Source of the DNA: Cephalotus follicularis
Taxonomy: Eukaryota > Streptophyta > Magnoliopsida > Oxalidales > Cephalotaceae
Direction: 5' to 3'
Length of the DNA: 64,000 nucleotides
Assembly (NCBI GenBank): GCA_001972305.1
Contig: BDDD01000550.1
Coordinates: forward strand, 51,915-115,914
Part shown: piece after piece, positions 36,600 to 47,384 of the stretch
Position numbering within the stretch: position 1 is the stretch's first letter
Layout: each line of letters opens with the position of its first letter
Made by a program: the position numbers and the translations under genes
Notes under the pieces: model-generated
The model's database searches: none
Told to the model about the DNA's origin: nothing
The model's input: the letters and a program-made list of their open reading frames with translations, nothing else

Positions 36600-37232
36600 C
36601 GTCCCGAAATCACAAACACAAACATAAACATACCTCAAACAAACAAGTACGGATAACGCTCCCGAATATACTCCTCAAGCTCCCAAGTAGCTTCACGTTC
36701 GGGATGATTCCTCCACAGCACCTTCACAAAAGAAACGGTCTTGCTACGCGTCACCCGTTCCTGTCGATTCAAAATAGCCTCGGCCTCCTAGTCACAAGAT
36801 AGATCCTCACGAATACTGTCCAACGGATAGTGAACCACATGCAGAGGATGATACTGATAACCTCTCAACAAAGACACGTGGAACACATTATGGACATGTG
36901 CTAACTGCGGAGGCAAAGCTAACCGATAAGTGACCGTGCCGATCTTCTCCAGAACTTCGAAAGGCCCGATAAACCGCGGACTCAACTTTCCTTTCAGCCC
37001 AAAACGTCGGACTCCTTCCAAGGTGAAACTTTCAAGAACACATGTTCACCAACCCTGAACTCCAAGTCCCTCCGATGTCTGTCCGCATAACTCTTCTGTC
37101 GAGATTGAGCCGCTTTCAATCTCTCCCTTGCTATAGCCACTTTCTCCGTAGTGATCTGCACTAGCTCGGGTCCCTCGATAACTCGCTCTCCAACCTCGTC
37201 CCAACATGTCGGAGCACGACATTTCCTCCCAT
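36600..37232 (-). pseudogene. G3 integrase C-terminus and chromodomain-like end
   Basis: The minus-strand fragment starts just after the internal deletion, near the SDMLG stretch (end of the integrase core). It then has a one-base frameshift near 37,022-37,046 before [26 protein letters not shown]. After LSCD there is a TAG where G1 has GAG, and the chromodomain-like stretch follows. Matches G1 9,500-10,116 almost residue for residue. Confidence 0.85.
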
Positions 37233-37858
37233 ACAGAGCTTAACTGCTCCTTCAGCTCTTGTAACTCAAGCGGTGCCATCCTATACGGTGCTTTAGATAT
37301 AGGTGCCGCCCCAGGAATGAGTTCGATGGTAAACTCTACTTCCCGTTGCGGTGGCAAACCCGGTAACTCCTCCGAAAAGACATCAGAAAATTCTCTAACC
37401 ACAGGATAATCTTCAAGGCGAGACTCGTCCCTTGAGACATCCTTCACCAAAGCTAGAAACCCTTCGGCGCCTTTAGCTACTAACTTCTGAGCTTTCATAA
37501 CAGATATAACCTTAACATCTTTCATAGGCCGTGAACCCTGATAAATAAAATCAGGTCAATCCACATCTCCGAACAGAACCCTCCGAGCATGACAATCAAT
37601 CGTAGCCCGATGGCGCTCCAACCAATCCATACCCAAAATCATATCGAAATCATACATATCCATAGGAAAAAGATTCGCATCACGAATCCGATCATCAAAA
37701 ACAATAGGACAAGCATAAAAACAATCAGATATCACAACAGATGTCCCCATAGGGGTAGAAAGAACCAAAGCTGGATCAAACAATTGCGAAGGCATCCCAA
37801 GATGCCGAACAAAAGACCTCGCCACAACCGAGTGTGTCGATCCAGTATCATATAACAC
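37233..37858 (-). pseudogene. G3 protease and start of RT, ending at a deletion
   Basis: The aspartic protease begins [16 protein letters not shown] and runs to RRVLFGDVD, where a TGA replaces the CGA-type codon region of G1. The same frame then continues through MKDVKVISVMKAQKL, the [15 protein letters not shown] linker and the first RT residues ([10 protein letters not shown]). There it jumps into the integrase end in a wrong frame. About 2.1 kb (most of RT, RNase H and integrase) is missing relative to G1. Confidence 0.85.
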
Positions 37859-37991
37859 AAAACCAAGACAAAAAGCATATCAGAAAGACCGAAACATAAC
37901 AGAACAGTCCAAACCCAAGTCTACCCAATCTCACAGGTCAAACCTAGTTAGGTCTTCTAAGGAACAAAGCCTATTCTCTGATACCATAAGC
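37859..37991 (-). promoter_or_regulatory. G3 leader and primer binding site
   Basis: The minus strand reads TGGTATCAGAGA at 37,974-37,985 near the 5' LTR end. The leader then matches the G1 leader (AGACCTAACTAGGTTTGACC) and passes directly into the protease, so the whole of gag is absent. Confidence 0.85.
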
Positions 37992-39085
37992 TGTAACACC
38001 CCCGATCTGTGGGAGTCACCACAGTGCATAATACCAAAACTAAACAGATCACATCATGTTAAAAAGGTTCATCTTTATTAAAAACATGATGGTTTAAAGC
38101 ATATCCATAACATATAAAAACTTATCTTAACTGAAATTTATGCAAAATCCAAAAATCATAAACTGAAATAACACATTGTTTAAATATCGGGTTCCACTAT
38201 GACCACATAACATAAAGGATCGGCTACTAGACAATCCTCAGATTAGATGGGTGTCACTCTCATCACACATTGCCCCTTTGCTCCCGATAACCTGCCGCAT
38301 GGAAACAAAAACGCGGCTGAGCAAACCTCAGTACGGATATAGAATATAAAGCAGTAAATAATATTTCAAAGCGGGAAGATTTCCAAAAAGTGCAGTTAAA
38401 ACTGAAATCTTAGCAATAAAATAATTTAAACATGTTTTATAAATGCCCACGACAAAACGGATAAACAAAGTTCATAACTTTAAAAACTATAAAGTATACC
38501 TTTTTCCAAAACATAGGATCAATAACTGAGCACCAAAACCCAAAACATATCATATAGTAGCAAGGGGCTCGCGATACCCACATTGCCAAATGGAATTGCA
38601 GTGTACGGAACTACACATACAATTCCCATATCCCAAAACATATCCCAATAACATATAACTAGGATCGATCCATACGCCTCTATCCCAAATCCGATCTACG
38701 GATATCCCAAAGAGAGACGCCGTAATGGAAGGAAGTAGGTGAAAATGGTAGAAAATGATAAAATAGGAAAAAGAAAAGAAAAAGGAATAATAACAAAATG
38801 AATTAATAATGAAAAGGAAAAATAAGGAATATTAAAATAAAAGAATAATAATTTGTTTTTAATAAAATAATTTTGGATTAAAATAATAATTTATAAAACC
38901 CAACATAGCAAAACATACCCAAATATCGGACCGGTATCATACCGCACAATTTACATAAACCCGATCATTGGGCAACCGGACTTTTAAAAATTAAACAAAA
39001 TTAAAAGCCCGAAAACACAAACATAATATTCGTAAAATATTTACGATTCCGTAAAAATATATTTAAGAACGAACCGGTTATTACA
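37992..39085 (-). repeat. 5' LTR of G3, with an 880-bp internal deletion
   Basis: 1,094 bp. It matches the 3' LTR except that sequence equivalent to 35,341-36,213 is missing. The breakpoint is near 38,724, where CGCCGTAA joins TGGAAGGAAG. The deletion removes the CAGTCGGCTG motifs. Confidence 0.87.
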
Positions 39086-39090
39086 ATAAT

Positions 39091-39286
39091 GCTAAAGTGA
39101 ATTGTGACAGTATTGTTACGGTAGGCTTAAATAATGTTGTTTGGATCAAACAGTTAAGGAACAAGGACATTGCCCTAACCGAAGCGTTATGTTATATCAG
39201 GTATGCATAAGATGTGAGACTGTTATATCCTCTCTTGTTTTGACCGTAGAGAATCTCTGGACGAGATTTCTTTAAGAAGGGGATGA
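39091..39286 (+). pseudogene. C-terminal pol remnant and polypurine tract of G2
   Basis: Continues G2 after G3. A short VWIKQLRNKDIALTEA-like remnant occupies the chromodomain position, followed by the CTGGACGAGATTTCTTTAAG signature seen at the end of many gypsy pol genes. The polypurine tract AAGAAGGGGATGA (39,274-39,286) abuts the 3' LTR. Confidence 0.65.
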
Positions 39287-41645
39287 TGTAATGCCCCAAA
39301 ATTCCATAAATAATTATTGTATTGTATTATATTGCCTAATGACACTAGGTATTGATATAAATCCCAAATGGCTAATAAAGCCCATTAATTAATGCGTAAC
39401 CGTAAAGCCCAATATTTGCATGTACATCATGCTTATTTAGTGGGTGGCTGGATTAATTAATATCACAATGTGCAAATGGGACCCATGTTTTATTATGGTT
39501 GGGAAGAAGCCACGACATCAGTTTTCTCCCTTATAGTTCAACGCCACATATATGTTGTACTCGTGTGAAGAGAGAAAGGGAGTCAGAGAACACGAGAGAA
39601 GAAACAGAGAAGTAGAAAGAGAGAAGAAAAGACGGGAGATAGTGGGAGAAAGTGAAGAAGAACAAGAAAGAAAAAGAAAGAAAAAGAAAGAAAGAGAAGG
39701 AGAAAGGGAGGTAGAGAACGACAGAAAGAGAGAAGAAATGGGAAATAGTGAGAGAAAGAAGAAGGCGCCGGGAGAAAGAGAGAAGGGACAGAAGGTGCAT
39801 GATGCCGGGAACAGATAGCGACGGCGAGTGGCACCATTTTCTTGGTCACTGTTTCAGGTATTTTCTCTTCCTCTCCTTCTCTTCCCCATCTCTATGTTTT
39901 CTTTCTTCTCCTCCATGGATGCCAAAGCTTCGAGCTTCCATTTCGGTGACGCCTTTCCACCGCCGTGGTCGTTATAGGTGGAACATCGGATTGACGCAAT
40001 TAAAGCTTTGAGGAGCTGACAGTTCGTTGATTCGGCAGTGGAGTGGAAGCAGTGAGTTCGACAGTGCATAAAAGTAGAGCTTGGCACAAGAGGAAATTGT
40101 TGCTGAGCTTGGTGGAGCTAACAATTCGGTTTGGCAGTGAAGGAAATTGATCAATTAGAAGCTAACGGCATAAATTCTCATAGTTCACAAACTCAATTGT
40201 CACTGTTGAGGTAGGTTATACTATTTGCTGCATTCATGCATTTCAATGAATTGTATGAATTGTTACTGTTACTGAGCATTGATTTCATGTTAGAGGGATG
40301 GATTGGGAACATAATATGGTTATAGGTTACGAGTATGGTATGGTTAAGGTTATGGATGTTGTTCTTTGAGACCTACGAGATAACCCATTCATAATCTTCA
40401 TTTTCGTCATGAAGGTTATGGGTGTTAGATCACATCATGTGGGGGGAATGGGTAATGTGGACCTCGCATTGTGGTCGGACCGACGGGATTATGGTATAGG
40501 CTGGGACCATTGTGGACAAGCCTTATGGATGGTATTGGATGGGACTATTATGGACAAGCCGAATGGTAAAGTCTGGGACCATTATGGACAAGCCTTATGG
40601 TATGGACAGTGTGATCAGTGTTATCTTATACCACACAGCTACAACCTAAGGGGGAGGGGGTGTGTAAGTGGTGGTTGTACTATCTCGAGCCGAAGCGGCA
40701 GGATAGTACTCAGACCCCATGGATTGTTTGCCCCATGGATTGTTGTGGATTGTTTTATGGAGTGTCTACATGCCGATGGCCTTTGATGTGATTAGGAATA
40801 GCCAAGTATACTACTGCTTAGGGACGGTTGATATACTGAAGCTATCCACAATTTTCATTCGTGCATATGACATGCCATACATATCGTTATATATGTTGCG
40901 TTACATACATAGCATACTGTCACACTGTTATACTGTGGCACACATACACTGTTATACTGTGGCATACATAGCACATAGTATACCCTACTGGACTATATGT
41001 CGCTGACCCATTACATTATAATGGAATGGGTTAGGCACATGTGATGGAATGCAGTTAGGTAGACTGAGACGAACGGGTTTTCTATAGCGGATTTTTTTAT
41101 CCATATCTTATATGGTATTGCTTATGGTTACTTACATGAGTTGTATGAAAAGGCCTTGTGTTTATAAACTGAACTGTATGGATTTATAAGACTTGACATG
41201 TCTAAGAGACAATATAGAGACATGTTTTATTTCAGCTATCGACCTGCCGACATATGGCAGTGCTTAAGATATATGTGTTGATGTATTTGATATCAACATG
41301 CCCATCATATTGAGGAGTTGAATAATTATCTTCCGCATGTGTATTGTATATTTCTGGAATTCCTCCTACAAGAGTGTGGTTGCTGAGGGCTGAGCCCATT
41401 TTATAAATTGTGTTTTCTTTTACAGGGGGGTATTGTCCGATAAACGGATACTACATGCCCAATTTTTGTAAAATTATAAGAGTTATTATTTATTTGAATT
41501 GATTATTCTACTAATGTAATGTGATTAATTAAAGTTTTAAGTTTATAGAACTTTTGGAGTATGATTTATATGATATGAATGGATTATATGGAAAGTATAT
41601 CACTATCGGGTCGTGGGGGTTTCCCTCATGGTTCGGGGCGTGACA
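39287..41645 (+). repeat. 3' LTR of G2 (uninterrupted)
   Basis: 2,359 bp, TGTAATGCCCC to GGGGCGTGACA. It includes the purine-rich tract at 39,571-39,785, the three-copy GGACCATTGTGGACAAGCC unit at about 40,500-40,600, and the ACTGTTATACTGTGGCA repeat at 40,917-40,970. Confidence 0.9.
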
Positions 41646-42675
41646 AGAAGAGTTGTAGTAGCTTATGCGCAAGGGACGTGAATACCCTTTACTAGTTGAT
41701 ATTGATATGAGACCACCTTACCCAGCACACTTTGCAAGTATGACTTCTCTTATGGACTGTAAGGTTCCAAATTTTGTTATGTTTAATGGGACAATAAGAA
41801 GTGCTAGAGAGCACACAGTTCATTTCAATAATGCTTTGGTTGGTGCATGGGGTAGATATGACATTGTGACTCCTTGAATTTTCCAAATCGCTCAGTGATA
41901 GGGTGTATAATGGGTACTCCAACCTACCCTTGGGATCAGTGTCAAAATGGCATGACATGGTAGCCTTGTTTTGCGGTAAGTTCTTCAATACCCAGACTCG
42001 GGTAACGGTAATGGACTTGGGGCGCATCACCCAACAAAGTAACGATGAATTAGATGCTTGTGCATAACGCTTCAAGGACTAAGTCATGGAGTGCCAAAAG
42101 GTTATGAATAAGGAGAATGTGGTTGGCACCTGTATTAGGTATGGCTGACAAATATAGAATGTTTTTAGAGAAATTGGGAATCAAGAATCTTGAAAGTCTT
42201 AGCGAGGCAGCTAGGAAGACCTTAGGGTCCATGAGGCGAGTGAGGATTAAGGCGTTAAGCAGCCCAAATGGGGATCAGCTTCAGCAAATGTCGTTGAAGC
42301 AAAGGGTTCTAAGAAGAGAAAAGTAGGAAACGAGGGTAAACCAATGCCATTTTCAGTAAGTACAGAGAAGGTTAATGACTTTCTAGGTCAGTGGCTAGCC
42401 AACGCCGATGTCAAATTTCCATATGTTCATAAGCTTCGTACGCTTGTAGATCTTTCACGACCAAATTAGTGTTGTTTTCACAGGTATGTGGGCATGCTAC
42501 ATGGGATTGCTATGCGCTGCGAAGGCTCTTCCATCAAATGGTTCATGAGGGGTTGATTGTGATTGAGCCAAGGCATGTCCTGCAAAACCCTCTACCTCGA
42601 CATGCCCCAGCTGAGTAGGCACTAGTATGCACCCATACCACCAGCATTCCTCTGGTTGACTTTACCGGTTAGGAA
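41646..42675 (+). pseudogene. Tat element gag, C-terminal part
   Basis: After the AGAAG duplication the gag frame resumes: MRPPYPAHFA, KVPNFVMFNGT (the KIPEFTKFSGE-type motif), YSNLPLGSVSKWHDMVALFCGKFF and VTVMDLGRITQQSNDELDAC. A gag-protease region follows with CGHATWDCYALRRLFHQMV. This order and these motifs are those of Tat/Ogre-type gypsy gag proteins. At least four stops and frameshifts occur (for example near 41,876 and 42,066). No reading frame longer than about 70 codons survives. Confidence 0.75.
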
Positions 42676-43680
42676 GTGGATGAACCCTATGATAGTGGTT
42701 CTTTCAGAGTTGATGAGGTAAATAATCAGGGCCAGGGTTATCAACCACTTGCAGAGACTTTACTTCAAAGTTCCAATGTGAGGAACTTCCTTATCCAGTT
42801 GGGTTTCAATGATTTGGCAAAGTGCGCTGCCGTTGAGGCATTAGTGAGAATTACTTATGACTATAGTGTGGAATGTTTGCTGGTTGATCATCCAGTAAGG
42901 AAGATAGTCAACGCCTATAAAGGGGCTGTCATGTTAACAGAGGCAGACAAGGTGGTAAAGTCAAAGCACCATTATCCTTTGTATTTGGAACATGTTGTAA
43001 ATGGAGTTGCCTTTAAGCACGCTTTGGTTGACAATGACGTTTCCATATATCTCATGCCTTAATGAACTTTAAAGGAAATTGGGATTCCAGAAAGGCACCT
43101 TGTGAGGCAACCTTTAGATGTGTCAAGCTTTGGTGGAGTTACTCTTCAAGGTATGAGGCATTTGTTAGTGGATCTCAAGGTTTGCAGACTAAGGAGCCTT
43201 ATTGTTTTTCATATTATTGATGTGCCTACTACGTATCATGTCTTATTTTGGATCCATAAGAATGAGGCTATACCCTCGACTTACCAATGTTTGAGAGCTA
43301 GATGGAGAGGACATGATGTGTTTGTCTTGACGAACTTTCAACCATTCACCTATGGCGAAAGCCAAGTTTTTTGATCTATTTGTTGAGGATGAGGATAATT
43401 CCCTTGAGATCTCCTGTTTTTATCATGATTCAGGGATGGTGTCTAGAAGGATCCATAGTGTGCCAGTAATAAATAATAAGAAGACACCTGTAGCTCAAGC
43501 GCCTCAGGGTTCAAAAAAATGGGTGGAATACATAGGGAGACCTTGTCTAATGGCAAGGCACATTATCATTTATGAGGGTGCGCGGGGTCAAAAGAATTCG
43601 TTAACCTTGACCCCACTCTCCAAGAAGTTTGTGAAGCACAGTCCCTTGACGGATTCTAGCCTGCCCCAAAATGTCTACTA
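42676..43680 (+). pseudogene. Tat element protease region
   Basis: The longest piece (42,676-43,062) ends HALVDNDVSIYLMP, corresponding to the retropepsin (usually LVDNGSSLNVMP). It continues after a TAA as ERHLVRQPLDVSSFGG and FHIIDVPTTYHVLFWIHKNEAIPSTYQCL, the usual C-terminal half of Tat proteases. The catalytic DNG triad reads DND. A linker reading FDLFVEDEDNSLEISC follows in another frame. Decayed. Confidence 0.72.
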
Positions 43681-43889
43681 GATGGAGCAAAACCAAAGCA
43701 AGATGAGCTTGAAGAAGTTAATTTCAGTTCTGATAGCAATACAAAGAGGATAGTTTTAGTTAGAAAATTTGTTTCTCCATGTATTAGGGGTAGGTTGGTA
43801 GAGTTGCAAGGGGAATTTCAGGATGTATTTTCTTAGAGTTACCAGAATATGCCTAGATTGGATGTCTCTCATGTTTCCCATAAATTATA
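43681..43889 (+). pseudogene. Tat element protease-RT linker
   Basis: Frame-damaged linker ending in QNMPRLDVSHVSH, which matches the MPGLDPSIVVH-type motif before Tat RT. It is interrupted there by the MITE. Confidence 0.55.
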
Positions 43890-44080
43890 GGGTAAAATAC
43901 AAAAACCCTGCGAGGTTATAGAGCACTAAAACGTAATTCCCTCTAATTTTCTAAATAACGAACGCCCCTTTGAGGTTGGCACACATGTATTTCTTCCAAG
44001 AGGGTGTTTGTTATTTATGAAATGAGAAGGGGTTAAGTATTAGCTCTCTATAATCTCAGGAGGATTTTTTTATTTTACCT
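43890..44080. mobile_element. Mutator-like MITE, 191 bp
   Basis: Inverted ends: GGGTAAAATACAAAAACCCT on the left, and on the right strand AGGTAAAATAAAAAAATCCT. The match extends through GAGGTTATAGAG against GAGATTATAGAG, about 34 bp in all. The 9-bp flanks are TAAATTATA (43,881-43,889) and TAAATTTTA (44,081-44,089), one mismatch. A 9-bp duplication points to the Mutator superfamily. No coding capacity. Confidence 0.75.
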
Positions 44081-45166
44081 TAAATTTTATGTTTTTTCTT
44101 ATTACAATTTTGTTAAACAACCCAAACGAACCTACCATCCTGAAGTAGAAGTTCAAATTAAAGCATAAATGAAAAACTACTTCCGATGGGGTTCATTCTC
44201 CCTATTATACCCCTAACTTGGTTGGTTAATATAGTTCCAATAAAAAAGAAGAATAGTCGGATCAGTTGCTGTGTGGATTTTAGGGATCTTAATAACGCTT
44301 TCCCTAAGGATGAATTTCCCATTCCCAATGTGGACACTATGACTGATGCCATGGTGGGTGATGAAATGTTTTCATTAATGGATGGGTTTAGTGGGTATAA
44401 TCAGATAAAGATGGCACATGGAGACGTAGAGAAAATGGCATTCAGAACCCCAACATGAAATTTTTATTACACGGTCATGCCTTTAGTTTGGAGAATGCAG
44501 GTGTAACATATCAAAGGGCCATGACTGTAATTTTTCATGATATGATGCAAGACTTCATGAAAGATAACATAGCTGACATAGTGGTTAAGCCTAAGAAGGC
44601 TTGTGAGCATGTGGAACATCTTAGGACAGAATTCACATGATGTAGGCAATATAAGCTGAGGGCGTAACCCTCTTAATTGTGACTTAAGAGTATCAGCAGG
44701 AAAATTATTGGGCGTTGTTGTAAATTTCCATGGTGTTGATATTGGTCCCACTAAAGCTACTTCCATTATCCAAATATCGGCCCCATAATCTCAACTGCAG
44801 CTTAAGAGTTTCTTCAAAAAAGTATCAGATGTTAGGCGATTCATCCAGCTATGACTGAACTAATTTTTCCATGGAATCCTTTATCAAAGAAAGATTTTTT
44901 GTATACCTGGACAAAGGAGCATCAACAGGCATTCAGTGATATCAAGCAGGTATTTGCTTCACCCCTCACTATGATTACACCTAACCTAGAAAATCCTTTG
45001 TTGCTTTATATCACAGCTATCGGAAGGTCAATTGGCGCCATGTTGACACAAGATGTCAATGGAGAAGAGCACCCAGTTTATTATTTTAGAAGGGTTATTA
45101 GGAGACAAGAGCTACGATATGCAGCAATGGAAAAGCATTATCCTACTTTTTGCGGTTGTGTATAAG
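44081..45166 (+). pseudogene. Tat element reverse transcriptase and start of RNase H
   Basis: RT begins with KQPKRTYHPEVEVQIKA and runs through LVNIVPIKKKNSRISCCVDFRDLNNAFPKD, SLMDGFSGYNQIKMAHGD and AFRTP. The site where YVDD should lie reads NIADIVVKPKK, so the catalytic Asp pair is damaged. The RNase H side follows: KDFLYTWTKEHQQAFSDIKQ, LLLYITAIGRSIGAMLTQD and YAAMEKHYP. It is cut at about 45,166 by the Copia piece C1. At least three frameshifts. Confidence 0.8.
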
Positions 45167-46847
45167 TGATCATCACTTAGCGAGTTCTTTAACTCGTCTG
45201 ATCCTTAGACCTGAGCGACTACTCTATGTTGTATGGAGACGGTTATGCTTTGATCTCCACCTTACCCAGTCCTTACGCAGGGCTAGCAATTGGGTGGTCT
45301 TTGGGTATTATCAAATCTATACGAATATAAGTGAGTGCGCAATATGGGATTGTCACACCTGAACGAAGGTGATCGGCCCTATTATGGTCTGATTATACTT
45401 TGGACTTATGAAAACCTTGGCCAAGGTTGAGGTAGACTGGAAATTAGATTTTCGGAGAGTTTACCAAAGGTCCTAGCAATGATCAGATATTTTATCCATT
45501 GAGGTACTATCTAGGGTTGACACATATCCTTACCCTAGACCTCAATCGGGGCCAAGCATGACAAGGGATTATAGTGCACGCGAACCGACGACTTAGAAAA
45601 TCTGAGGTTTATGAGGTGTTAGAAAATTAATTAGATTAGTTTTTCCATATGGATAATATTTGGATATTATTCCAATAGCATTTAAATTGGTCAAGGACCA
45701 TTTAGAATGGCTAAACTGGACCCATGCCGTATTTCGCTAATTTATGAACACCTCTTGTTTTAACCAAGATTTTAAAGGGTCCCTGCCTTATAATGATTAG
45801 ATTTTTAATATGTTAGACATATTAAGTCTTGGTGTCAAATATCGGTTATGTGGATTTTTCATTTTTTGGAAACACATGTGTTTGATCTTACTTAACCAAT
45901 ATTCGAAGGGTACATGAGATCATTAAAATAGTTAGACTCTTATTGCTTCACTGGCCAGACAAAGCGTCGACGTCTTTTAGAAAGATGTTGATTCTTAACG
46001 CTTTTAAAGACGTCGATGTCTTTTAGAAAGCGTCGATGTGTTTTAGTGCCACATTACATGGGCGTCGACGTCCTTTGGAAGGTGTCGACGTCTTTGAGCA
46101 GAACGTGCAACCTGTGCACGAGCTCACTTCGTGGGCACATTTTCTCTCTCATCTCCAACAGCCATCTCCCATTCTTGCATGTTATGGGAACGTGGGATCA
46201 TGGACATAGACTCCCAAGGAGTGAGGACAATATCCTAAGTGAATGGGAGAGTGGGAGAGAAAGAGGAGGCTAGTAATAAGGCTTTTCTGCAGAAAATGAT
46301 GTGTGTGAAAAGTTTGAGTTTTTTTTACTGAGCAAGTGACTTCGGATTCTTGTCTGCAGTGTGTGTTCCCTTCATCTGTGATACACCAAGCAAGTTCTTA
46401 TCTAGGGTGGATTGATTATTGACTTCATTGGTCAATATCAATTTACCTTTTCTAAGCTTAGTGAGAGAGAGAGAGAGAGAGTTCATACACTTTGTTCTTG
46501 GTTATTGCTGGTTGGATTGCTTGTTGTTCCAGAGACTTGGAGAATATTAAAGAGGGAATCTACTCAAGCGTGTAGCGGCAAAGAAAGAAGGAGTCTTCAC
46601 CCGCTGGTATATCTCTTGGTCCTTCTCTTCTTTCCATGCTTGTGTGTCACCAATGTTTGCTATGGTGACACCAATTCAATTATGTTGATGATGTGGTGAT
46701 CCATGTGGTCTGTGGACATGCCTTATGGACTGTTTTGATTTTAATTGGGTGTTCTTCCGCTACTATGTTTGTATGTTTTGTTTTGTTCTACACCCTATAT
46801 GCCCTTGTCCATCTTAGGCTCCGGATTCGGTTTATCCGTTTCCATCA
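45167..46847 (+). repeat. Truncated 5' LTR of C1
   Basis: 1,681 bp. From 45,231 it matches S5 from 56,077 with few differences and ends TTTCCATCA like S5. It lacks the LTR start. A GA-repeat lies at 46,462-46,480 and a GTCGACGT array at 45,964-46,091. Confidence 0.85.
45964..46091. repeat. GCGTCGACGT array in the C1 LTR
   Basis: GCGTCGACGT at 45,964-45,973 and 46,062-46,071, GCGTCGATGT at 46,030-46,039, GTGTCGACGT at 46,082-46,091, with GATGTTGAT and GACGTCGATGT variants between. Units are typically followed by CTTTTAGAAAG or similar. Confidence 0.75.
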
Positions 46848-46848
46848 G

Positions 46849-46860
46849 TGGTATCAGAGA
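46849..46860 (+). promoter_or_regulatory. Primer binding site of C1
   Basis: TGGTATCAGAGA two bases after the LTR end, tRNA-Met type. Confidence 0.87.
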
Positions 46861-47162
46861 GTCCCAAATCATCCTTGATTGAATTTATGCCTTAGATGAT
46901 GTACTGATTAATGGTTTAATTAATGGATGTGTTTTATGATCAAACTAGATTTTCAAAGTGCCTTAGTGAAATTTGCATGAAATTGGATTTCATTGTGTTT
47001 TTGACCTGGTGAATTTGATATAATGTGTTCAGAATTATGTTTGGAACATGCATAGTGCAGTTTGGATTGCCAGATTGGAATGCCAAAGTCTAGACCATTA
47101 TTTTCTGCATTTTTCAAAATGCAGAAACTGCCCAGGGGGTTAACGACGTAGATGTTCTTCAT

Positions 47163-47384
47163 AGACATCGATGTCTTGTTCATGTTCCCAGGAAACGCGT
47201 CGACGTTCTTGATAGACGTCGATGTCTTGTTCATGTTTTCGTGAAACGCGTCGATGTTGTAGATAAACATCGACGCCTTTTTCAACAGTTCTTGAGAAAC
47301 GCATTCATGCTCGTGTTATGCATCGACGCCCTTTTCCAGTAGTTTTCATAAAATGCGTCGACGCCTTCTGGGAAGCGTCGACGT
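47163..47384. repeat. GCGTCGACGC array in the C1 leader
   Basis: The perfect palindrome GCGTCGACGC lies at 47,355-47,364, with GCGTCGACGT at 47,197-47,206 and 47,375-47,384, and GACGTCGATGTC and GCGTCGATGT variants between. Unlike the other arrays this one is downstream of the primer site, so it would be in the genomic RNA leader. Confidence 0.75.

Larger units (their letters stand above)
34599..39085 (-). mobile_element. G3: internally deleted gypsy element of the G1 lineage
   Basis: Minus-strand element flanked by ATAAT (34,594-34,598 and 39,086-39,090). It keeps LTRs, primer site and polypurine tract, but only 1.4 kb of interior. It lost gag (leader fused to protease) and everything from the start of RT to the end of integrase. 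One LTR is 1,976 bp and the other only 1,094 bp. Protein pieces match G1 closely, so it belongs to the same lineage. It could only have moved with proteins supplied in trans, unless the deletions came later. Confidence 0.9.
23690..41645 (+). mobile_element. G2: gypsy element holding three nested insertions
   Basis: TGTAATGCCCCAAAATTCC begins both LTRs and GTTCGGGGCGTGACA ends both. The target-site duplication AGAAG lies at 23,685-23,689 and 41,646-41,650. The core element is about 8 kb: 5' LTR, primer site, badly decayed gag-pol, polypurine tract and 3' LTR. It contains S2 (with S3 inside) in the 5' LTR and G3 in the interior. It is inserted in the gag gene of the Tat element. Confidence 0.92.
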
